DNA from: Rhodocyclaceae bacterium
GTDB taxonomy: Bacteria; Pseudomonadota; Gammaproteobacteria; Burkholderiales; Rhodocyclaceae
Reading direction: 5' to 3'
NCBI GenBank assembly: GCA_017444505.1
Contig: JAFSWK010000103.1
Coordinates: 1 to 6,274, forward strand
Length of the DNA stretch: 6,274 nucleotides
Positions 1-4,266 of the stretch are shown here, in pieces. The first letter of the stretch is position 1, and each line of letters starts with the position of its first letter. The position numbers and the translations under genes were made by a program. Below the pieces are notes generated by a model. It did no database searches. It was not told the origin of the DNA and saw nothing but the letters and a program-made list of their open reading frames with translations.

Positions 1-733
1 GGATGCGCCCTTTCACCTGCGGGTCGCCGTCCTGCTGTTTGGTTTCCTGCTTGACCTCTTCCTTGGTCATGCGCAGTTTGCGGTAGTAATTCCACAACTG
101 ATAGGGCACGTCGACAATCGCCAGCAACGCCAGCCCCAGCACGATGAGCAGCGCTGCCCAGCGCACTTCATTAAAAAATTCCAGAATCGCCGCCCGCTGG
201 GTGAGCCGCACAAAGCCCATCCAGTACGCATGTTCGCGCCAGAACACCCAGACCACCACGCCGCCGAGCACCAGCACTTTCAGAATCGACTTGGCCAGCT
301 CCACCAGCCCGCGCGAAGAAAACATCCGCCCCAGCCCGCTGATGGGATTCATGCGCGCAAAATTCAGCGTCAGCGCCTTCGAGGAAAAGTTCCAGCCGCT
401 CACCAGAATATGCCCCTCCACCGCCACCACCAGGCAAATCGTCACAAAAGGGGCGACGGTCAGCACCGCATCGGAAAGCGCGTTATACAGGTGCATCATC
501 ATCAACCGATGGTCAAAGGCCGCCTCGCGCTCAAAACTGAAGCGCTCGCGCAGCACCGCCATCAACCGCCCGCCCATCCAGCCGCCCAGCGCCCACAGAC
601 TGAGCACACCGCAAACCAGGATGAAAAAGGTCGCAAACTCCCGCGACACCGGCACATTACCGTCTGCCCGCGCGTCTGCAATCCGTTTTGAGGTTGGCTG
701 TTCTGTCTTCTCGGAGTCGCTTTCTTCGGCCAT
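1..733 (-). CDS. flhB: Flagellar biosynthesis protein FlhB, N-terminal part (3' end beyond the left edge)
   Basis: FlhB is the inner-membrane switch subunit of the flagellar type III export apparatus; with FlhA it sets substrate specificity from rod/hook to filament proteins. The visible 244 codons read without interruption from ATG at 733. The N-terminus MAEESDSEKTEQPTSKR with ADGNVPVSRE at about residues 23-32 is the family's cytoplasmic head. Hydrophobic segments lie near residues 34-52, 89-105, 143-164 and 192-207. Between the second and third is the family loop GWNFSSKAL...NPISGLGRMFS (113-138). The amphipathic linker MTKEEVKQE (222-230) leads to GDPQVKGRI at the edge. The self-cleaving NPTH motif, usually near residue 269, is outside the window, so autocleavage cannot be judged. 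A GGAG site (744-741) sits 7 bases before the start. As first gene it probably heads a flhB-flhA type operon (inferred). A non-flagellar SctU paralogue is less likely because the linker is typically flagellar. Confidence 0.97.
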   Translation of the reverse strand, partial: MAEESDSEKTEQPTSKRIADARADGNVPVSREFATFFILVCGVLSLWALGGWMGGRLMAVLRERFSFEREAAFDHRLMMMHLYNALSDAVLTVAPFVTICLVVAVEGHILVSGWNFSSKALTLNFARMNPISGLGRMFSSRGLVELAKSILKVLVLGGVVVWVFWREHAYWMGFVRLTQRAAILEFFNEVRWAALLIVLGLALLAIVDVPYQLWNYYRKLRMTKEEVKQETKQQDGDPQVKGRI

Positions 734-1021
734 CACCGCTCTCCGCGCAAACGTCCGTCTTCACGCCCTGCCGCAACACCGCGACACGCGCACCATTCCC
801 CACCATTATCCCCGCCCCCTGCAGCCCCCCTGCCCACGAACAGACCCCGCTTTCCCCCGCTATTCCACGCCACCGGCGTCCCACACACGCCACGTTACCA
901 ATAACAATGCGCAACACGGCACACACCCACCGCCAACAAACCGGCGACGTGGGCGCGGCGGCGCGGCGGCGATGGCGCTTTGCAAGCGCTTTGCGGTTTT
1001 GTCTGGCAGACGGGGCGGGTA
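734..1021. other. Gene-free divergent spacer between flhB and the tRNA unit
   Basis: About 290 bases with no credible gene; the long open frames crossing it are low-complexity and lack ribosome binding sites. It must hold the leftward flhB promoter. The only visible candidate is a GATAAT box on the minus strand (810-805) without a convincing -35. I see no good sigma-54 (TGGC-N8-TTGC type) or FliA (TAAAG...GCCGATAA) element. The plus strand is strongly C-biased from about 798 to 860. A small hairpin (GCGCTT 975-980 with AAGCGC 984-989, 3-base loop) lies just ahead of the tRNA promoter; its role is unknown. Confidence 0.6.
810..835 (-). other. Candidate G-quadruplex motif in the flhB leader
   Basis: On the plus strand, C runs of 4, 5, 6 and 3 bases occur at 810-813, 815-819, 825-830 and 833-835, separated by 1, 5 and 2 bases. 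On the minus strand (the flhB coding strand) this meets the usual G3+N1-7 pattern with four runs; a fifth C run at 798-801 lies nearby. The tract abuts the possible flhB -10 box (810-805). The pattern is directly visible, but whether it folds or acts in regulation is inference. In GC-rich DNA it may be chance. Confidence 0.45.
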
Positions 1022-1049
1022 TTGACGGCATGAATCGGGCTGCTATAAT
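1022..1049 (+). promoter_or_regulatory. Strong sigma-70-type promoter of the tRNA unit
   Basis: The -35 box TTGACG (1022-1027) and a perfect -10 box TATAAT (1044-1049) are separated by 16 bases, with the TG of an extended -10 at 1041-1042. The following bases, GGGCGGC (1050-1056), form a GC-rich discriminator, as in stable-RNA promoters under stringent (ppGpp/DksA) control in other proteobacteria. Transcription would start near 1056, leaving a leader of about 10 bases before the first tRNA. The boxes are seen directly; stringent control is inferred. Confidence 0.9.
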
Positions 1050-1065
1050 GGGCGGCTCCTTTGAC

Positions 1066-1142
1066 GCGCTCGTAGCTCAGTTGGATAGAGTACCTGGCTA
1101 CGAACCAGGGGGTCGTGGGTTCGAATCCTGCCGAGCGCGCCA
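1066..1142 (+). tRNA. tRNA-Arg, anticodon ACG
   Basis: This is a complete 77-base tRNA with encoded CCA. The acceptor stem GCGCTCG (1066-1072) pairs fully with CGAGCGC (1132-1138); the discriminator is G1139 and CCA is 1140-1142. The D arm begins GCTC at 1075. The anticodon stem CCTGG (1093-1097) pairs with CCAGG (1105-1109) around the loop CTACGAA, giving anticodon ACG at 1100-1102. The T loop TTCGAAT is at 1120-1126, on a 5-bp stem with two G-T wobbles. In bacteria A34 of this tRNA is normally deaminated to inosine by TadA, so it would read CGU, CGC and CGA, including the CGC codons that abound here. It is cotranscribed with the tRNA-Gly gene 34 bases downstream; the spacer holds a small hairpin (CGGCG 1155-1159, CGCCG 1163-1167). 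Confidence 0.98.
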
Positions 1143-1176
1143 GCATTTCCGGTTCGGCGTTTCGCCGGGTCGCAAG

Positions 1177-1252
1177 GCGGGAATAGCTCAGTTGGTAGAG
1201 CGCAACCTTGCCAAGGTTGAGGTCGCGAGTTCGAGACTCGTTTCCCGCTCCA
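1177..1252 (+). tRNA. tRNA-Gly, anticodon GCC
   Basis: This is a complete 76-base tRNA with encoded CCA. The acceptor GCGGGAA (1177-1183) pairs with TTCCCGC (1242-1248), the discriminator is T1249 and CCA is 1250-1252. The D stem is GCTC (1186-1189) with GAGC (1198-1201). The anticodon stem CAACC/GGTTG (1203-1207, 1215-1219) encloses the loop TTGCCAA with anticodon GCC at 1210-1212, which reads GGC and GGU. It has no promoter of its own, so it depends on the promoter at 1022-1049. A terminator follows 24 bases after the CCA. Its 3' trailer begins GCATTT, the same as that of the preceding tRNA-Arg. Confidence 0.98.
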
Positions 1253-1276
1253 GCATTTTCAGTGGGTTTGCATCAC

Positions 1277-1297
1277 AGGGCGCAAAGCCCTTTTTTT
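1277..1297 (+). terminator. Rho-independent terminator of the tRNA unit
   Basis: Stem AGGGC (1277-1281) and GCCCT (1287-1291) with a 5-base loop GCAAA, followed by an uninterrupted T run reaching 1297. The stem is short but GC-rich, and the U tract of seven is good. It closes the tRNA transcript and separates it from the lipoprotein gene. Confidence 0.85.
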
Positions 1298-1353
1298 ACG
1301 TCGGTAGCATTTGCCTGCGCCGCGCGCGAGGCTGGAAGTCCGGTTTTCTTGCT

Positions 1354-1402
1354 CGCGGGCGGAGTTATGTCACGCCCGCGTGGGCGGGGGCTGCGGTATG
1401 AT
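1354..1402 (+). promoter_or_regulatory. Candidate promoter region of the lipoprotein gene, with an inverted repeat
   Basis: A TATGAT box (1397-1402) lies 37 bases before the lipoprotein start and matches the sigma-70 -10 consensus at five of six positions, but no recognisable -35 lies 16-18 bases upstream. Covering that missing -35 is a perfect 8-bp inverted repeat, CGCGGGCG (1354-1361) and CGCCCGCG (1373-1380), with an 11-base spacer. It could be an operator or simply GC-rich chance. No other signal is visible between 1298 and 1426. Confidence 0.35.
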
Positions 1403-1439
1403 GGCGCGCGAGGATTGTGTGCGAACAAGGAATCCGTCC

Positions 1440-1856
1440 ATGAACATTTTGTGCAGAACCGGGGTCGTGTTGCTGCTGGCGTCGTCGCTGGCGGGGTGCG
1501 ATCCGCTGTATGACCTGCTGGAAATCCCCAATCCCAAGGAAAACGCCCAGAAAGAAAGCGATGCCCAGGCCATCGGCGCGGCCTGCCGCTATTCGGGGCG
1601 TTCGCTGGAAGATTGCTATACGCTGAATCCGGAGTATTCCAAAACCGATATTTATCTGGGCTGGCGGGAAATGAACGGGTATATGACGGACAACGACATC
1701 CAGCCCGTGCCGTCGCTTCTGGTGCCCGGGGCGATGATGACGCCAGAGGCTGCGGCAGAGCGCGCGGCGCGCGATGCGGAAAATGCCGCGCCACCGCCCG
1801 CACCCGCAGCGCCGGGAGAGGCGGAAGCGCCGCCCCCCGCAGCATCGGGCGACTGA
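1440..1856 (+). CDS. Predicted lipoprotein of unknown function
   Basis: I do not recognise a characterised family. The 138-residue product starts with a signal peptide (MNILCR, then hydrophobic GVVLLLASS) ending in the lipobox LAGC, so Cys20 would be lipidated after cleavage by signal peptidase II. Asp21 follows it; in E. coli Asp at this position favours retention in the inner membrane, but the rule may not hold here. The globular part (about residues 36-92) carries two cysteines, Cys49 (AIGAACRYSGRSLEDCY) and Cys59, spaced to allow a disulfide, then YLGWREMNGYMTDNDIQPVP. From about 103 the chain is an Ala/Pro/Glu-rich, low-complexity tail. The ATG at 1440 is chosen because AAGGA (1427-1431) lies 8 bases upstream and the signal peptide begins there; the open frame continues upstream to 1311 without such support. 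It is monocistronic, between two terminators. I have an uncertain memory of similar small lipoproteins with GRxLEDC in betaproteobacteria. Confidence 0.85.
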   Translation: MNILCRTGVVLLLASSLAGCDPLYDLLEIPNPKENAQKESDAQAIGAACRYSGRSLEDCYTLNPEYSKTDIYLGWREMNGYMTDNDIQPVPSLLVPGAMMTPEAAAERAARDAENAAPPPAPAAPGEAEAPPPAASGD

Positions 1857-1891
1857 GCCGCGCGCGGGCGCGCATTCTTTGCGGCGGCGAC

Positions 1892-1926
1892 AAAAAAATC
1901 CCCCGAAGGGTTCGGGGGATTTTTTT
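1892..1926. terminator. Bidirectional rho-independent terminator
   Basis: A perfect 16-bp inverted repeat (1892-1907 with 1911-1926) around the triloop GGG: seven A, then TCCCCCGAA, and the mirror arm TTCGGGGGA followed by seven T. Because the GC stem is flanked by A on one side and T on the other, it gives a U-tailed hairpin on both strands. It lies 36 bases after the lipoprotein stop and 17 bases beyond the stop of the convergent PepSY gene, so it probably ends both transcripts. Confidence 0.95.
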
Positions 1927-1942
1927 GCGCGTGCAGCCGGAG

Positions 1943-2656
1943 TCAGTCACGCTTGACGGAGATGACCGCGCCGGTGGTGGCGTTGATTTTCACCTCATAC
2001 TCGCGGCCACGATTGTCTCGCACCTCGACATCGTAGTAGGGATTGGCGCTGCGTTTGTTTTCCAGCTCGATGTCTGTAACCCAGCCGCCGCCGACAGCTT
2101 GCAGGGCAATCTGTTTCGCTTGCTGCACGGAAATCATCACGGTGCCAGTGCCCGGGTTCGAGTCCGGAGTGACGGAGATGACCGCGCCGGTGGTGGCGTT
2201 GATTTTCACGTCATACTCGCGGCCAAGATTGTCTCGCACTTCGACTTCGTAGTAGGGATTGGCGCTGCGTTTGTTTTCCAGCTCGATGTCCGTAACCCAG
2301 CCGCCGCCGACAGCTTGCAGGGCAATCTGTTTCGCTTGCTGCACGGAAATCATCACGACCGGAGCCGGGGTCGGAGTGACGGGTTGAACGGGCTGGCCAG
2401 GTTTGACCTTGTTTTCTACCTTGCGCTGCAAGATTTTACCGGTGGCAACATCAATCTTGAACTCGTATTCCACGCCGTTGTTTTTCACTTCGACTTCGTA
2501 GTAGAAGCCGGATTTTTTGCGTTCCAGATCAAAATCGGTCACTTGCCCGCCGCCAGCGGAAGACAGGGCGATGTTTTTCGCTTGTTGGGGCGTAATGGCA
2601 GCATTGGCAGAGACGCTGATGCCCAGCATCACAGCGAGAGCAAGAAGTTTCTTCAT
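1943..2656 (-). CDS. Secreted protein with three PepSY domains
   Basis: The 237-residue product has a Sec signal peptide (MKKLLALAVMLGISVS, cleavage after ANA at about residue 19) and should be periplasmic or secreted. Three PepSY-type repeats follow, at about residues 21-80, 103-162 and 175-235. Each opens with (I)xxQQAKxIAL, has GGGxVTDxxLE, then YYxVEV and EYxxKIxxxTGxxI. Repeats 2 and 3 are nearly identical; repeat 1 is clearly diverged. They are joined by Pro-rich linkers (PGQPVQPVTPTPAP at 86-99 and TPDSNPGTGT at 163-172). PepSY domains occur as propeptides of M4 peptidases, where they inhibit the enzyme, and in many stand-alone envelope proteins of unclear role. No peptidase is encoded here, so a regulatory or binding role is only inferred. 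The start at 2656 is chosen over 2698 because AAGGA (2668-2664) lies 7 bases upstream and the signal peptide begins there. It is divergent from bioA and convergent with the lipoprotein gene. Confidence 0.92.
   Translation of the reverse strand: MKKLLALAVMLGISVSANAAITPQQAKNIALSSAGGGQVTDFDLERKKSGFYYEVEVKNNGVEYEFKIDVATGKILQRKVENKVKPGQPVQPVTPTPAPVVMISVQQAKQIALQAVGGGWVTDIELENKRSANPYYEVEVRDNLGREYDVKINATTGAVISVTPDSNPGTGTVMISVQQAKQIALQAVGGGWVTDIELENKRSANPYYDVEVRDNRGREYEVKINATTGAVISVKRD
1954..2141 (-). repeat. Tandem repeat copy A, encoding PepSY domain 3
   Basis: This 188-bp segment is repeated at 2170-2357 with, by my alignment, 5 mismatches (about 97% identity). Two differences are silent and three change residues (domain 2 to domain 3: Glu137/Asp209, Leu144/Arg216, Asp149/Glu221). 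The 216-bp period keeps the frame (72 codons). The conserved silent positions indicate a recent duplication or gene conversion rather than an old domain array. Confidence 0.97.
2170..2357 (-). repeat. Tandem repeat copy B, encoding PepSY domain 2
   Basis: Partner of the copy at 1954-2141, separated from it by a 28-base unique linker (2142-2169) that encodes most of the short Pro/Gly linker between the domains. PepSY domain 1, encoded further upstream in the gene, is not part of the near-identical repeat. Confidence 0.97.
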
Positions 2657-2728
2657 CACGTTTTCCTTGAAAAGGTTGATTCGACTGCGCAACGGCAAAA
2701 GCGAACAGGCTTCAACGTTGCGACGGAT

Positions 2729-2756
2729 GGATGGTGGTTTGCAAAAACCACTATCC
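2729..2756. other. Long hairpin or operator-like inverted repeat between the PepSY gene and bioA
   Basis: GGATGGTGGTTT (2729-2740) pairs with AAACCACTATCC (2745-2756) around the loop GCAA, with 11 of 12 Watson-Crick pairs and one G-T mismatch at 2733/2752. Neither strand has a T tract after it, so it is not a typical terminator. It lies 73 bases upstream of the PepSY start and 117 bases upstream of the -10 box of bioA. It could be a regulator's operator or a structure in the PepSY mRNA leader. Its function is not known. Confidence 0.5.
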
Positions 2757-2816
2757 GATGAAGAGTCTATCAGGTTTCATGCGGTTACAAGGACAGGACA
2801 ATGTAAGAAAAACTTG

Positions 2817-2878
2817 CTTGCCGAAGTGGTTTTTCCGGCGGCGGCAAGAGGCGGCGCGCACGGCTGCGCCCGTATAAT
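2817..2878 (+). promoter_or_regulatory. Probable promoter of the biotin operon
   Basis: A perfect TATAAT (2873-2878) lies 32 bases before the bioA start, so transcription should begin near 2885. No -35 match lies at the expected 16-18 bases upstream, which suggests activator help or a weak promoter. Upstream, CTTGCCG (2817-2823) and CGGCAAG (2842-2848) form a 7-bp inverted repeat with an 18-base spacer. The heptamer CTGCGCC occurs on both sides of the -10 box (2864-2870 and 2879-2885). I see no BirA operator (TTGTAAAC dyad) and no BioR site, so the mode of control is unknown. Confidence 0.55.
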
Positions 2879-2910
2879 CTGCGCCTTCGCAATCATCCCG
2901 AGGAAAACCC

Positions 2911-4266
2911 GTGTCTGCCGATTTTTCGTCCGGCCTGAACCAGCAATGGGTGCGGCGAACGCTGGCCGCCGTGTGGCATCCGTGCACGCAGATGCAGCAC
3001 CATTTGCGTCCGGATTCGCCGCAGGCCATGCCGATGCTGCCGGTGGCGCGCGCGCAAGGGGCGTGGCTGTACGATTTTGACGGACGGCGCTATCTGGATG
3101 GCATCAGTTCGTGGTGGACAAACCTGTTCGGCCACGGGCATCCGAAAATCGTCGCGGCGCTGCGCGCGCAATTGGATGAACTTGACCACGTCATGCTGGC
3201 GGGCTTTACGCACGCGCCGGTGGTGGAGTTGTCGGAGCGCCTTTCGGCACGCACGCAAGGGGCGCTGGGTCATGCGTTTTATGCTTCGGATGGCGCGTCG
3301 GCGACGGAAATCGCGCTGAAAATGAGCGCGCACTATTGGCGCAATGCAGGGCGCACGGAGAAAAACGGCTTTTTGTGTCTGGCCGGAAGCTATCACGGCG
3401 AGACGGTGGGGGCGATGGCGGTCACCGACTTGGCGCTGTTCCGCGAAGCCTATGCGCCGCTGTTGCGTCCGGCGGCGGTGTTGCCGTCGCCCGATGCGCG
3501 GCAGGCGGGCGAGGGGGAAACCGCGCAGACCGTGGCACAGCGCGCGGCGGCGGCGCTGGAAGCGTATTTGCGCGAACATGCGCCTGAGATTGCCGCGCTG
3601 ATTGTGGAACCACTGGTGCAGTGCGCCAGCGGCATGGCGATGTATGACGCGGACTATCTGCGGCGCGCGCGGGCGCTGTGCGATGCGTATGAGGTGCATC
3701 TGATTTGCGACGAAATCGCCGTCGGCTGCGGGCGCACGGGTACGTTTTTCGCCCACGAGCAGGCGGGCATTCGTCCGGATTTTCTGTGTCTTTCCAAAGG
3801 CATCACGGGCGGCACGCTGCCGCTGTCGGCGGTGTTGTGCACGGATGCGGTGTATGAGGCGTTTCTGGATGACGATGTTGCCCGCGCCTTTTTGCATTCG
3901 CATTCCTACACCGGCAATCCGCTGGCCTGCCGTGCGGCGCTGGCGGTGCTGGACATGTTTGACGAAGACGATGTGTTGCACGCCAACCGCGAACGCGCCG
4001 AGGCGCTGGGGCGCGCCTTTGCACCGCTGGCCGCGCATCCGGCGGTGCGCCATCTGCGCCAGCGCGGGATGATTCTGGCCTTTGACGTGGCGACGGAAGA
4101 CGCTACCTTTGCGCGCCGGTTTTACCGCGCCGCGCTCGCACGCGAGGCGCTGGTGCGCCCGCTGGGCAAGACGATTTACGTCATGCCGCCCTATGTTTTG
4201 AACGAGGCGGAACGTGCGCATCTGGCCTGTGCGGTGCAGGGCGCGCTGGCCGAAGCACTGGCATGA
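2911..4266 (+). CDS. bioA: Adenosylmethionine-8-amino-7-oxononanoate (DAPA) aminotransferase
   Basis: BioA is a cytoplasmic PLP enzyme that transfers an amino group, normally from S-adenosylmethionine, to KAPA to form 7,8-diaminopelargonate. The 451-residue chain is full length for the family (E. coli about 430). Visible elements are WHPCTQM (22-28), SSWWTNLFGHGHP (66-78), the cofactor-loop region FYASDGASATEIALKM (123-138), SYHGET (160-165), CDEIAVGCGRTG (266-277) with Asp267 contacting the PLP ring nitrogen, and the Schiff-base lysine Lys296 in CLSKGITGG. VRPLGKTIYVMPPY (415-428) contains Arg416, equivalent to the substrate-carboxylate Arg391 of E. coli. Cys25 stands where E. coli has Tyr17, and Glu164 replaces Asp147. 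The start is a GTG supported by GAGGA (2900-2904), 6 bases upstream; the next Met lies inside the conserved WHPCTQM. It heads the operon and overlaps bioF by 4 bases. Confidence 0.97.
   Translation: MSADFSSGLNQQWVRRTLAAVWHPCTQMQHHLRPDSPQAMPMLPVARAQGAWLYDFDGRRYLDGISSWWTNLFGHGHPKIVAALRAQLDELDHVMLAGFTHAPVVELSERLSARTQGALGHAFYASDGASATEIALKMSAHYWRNAGRTEKNGFLCLAGSYHGETVGAMAVTDLALFREAYAPLLRPAAVLPSPDARQAGEGETAQTVAQRAAAALEAYLREHAPEIAALIVEPLVQCASGMAMYDADYLRRARALCDAYEVHLICDEIAVGCGRTGTFFAHEQAGIRPDFLCLSKGITGGTLPLSAVLCTDAVYEAFLDDDVARAFLHSHSYTGNPLACRAALAVLDMFDEDDVLHANRERAEALGRAFAPLAAHPAVRHLRQRGMILAFDVATEDATFARRFYRAALAREALVRPLGKTIYVMPPYVLNEAERAHLACAVQGALAEALA

Noticed and set aside
144..1025. 293-codon open frame on the plus strand
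   Set aside because: It is antisense to flhB, whose minus-strand translation is a textbook match, and its product is low-complexity (Ser, Arg, Pro, His) with no domain. It runs on through the C-rich spacer.
1066..1252. tRNA genes as an integration (att) site
   Set aside because: No integrase gene and no repeated tRNA 3' end beyond the short CCAGCATTT were found in the window; the tRNA unit is intact with its own promoter and terminator.
1311..1439. Extended N-terminus of the lipoprotein from the ATG at 1311
   Set aside because: The added 43 residues would place the signal peptide inside the protein and include the presumed promoter region; the start at 1440 has a good ribosome binding site and begins a canonical lipoprotein signal.
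1954..2357. CRISPR array or mobile-element long repeats
   Set aside because: There are only two copies of 188 bp, both in frame inside a coding sequence and encoding the same protein domain; no terminal inverted repeats, target duplications or transposase are present.
1613..2761. 382-codon open frame on the plus strand across the terminator and the PepSY gene
   Set aside because: It contains a near-perfect internal repeat only because it is antisense to the duplicated PepSY domains, and it reads through a strong terminator. No ribosome binding site or domain supports it.
2785..2801. BirA operator half-site or -35 box from TTGTAA/TTGTCC on the minus strand
   Set aside because: No symmetric second half (GTTTACAA) lies at the BirA spacing, and no acceptable -10 lies 16-18 bases downstream for either box on the PepSY side.
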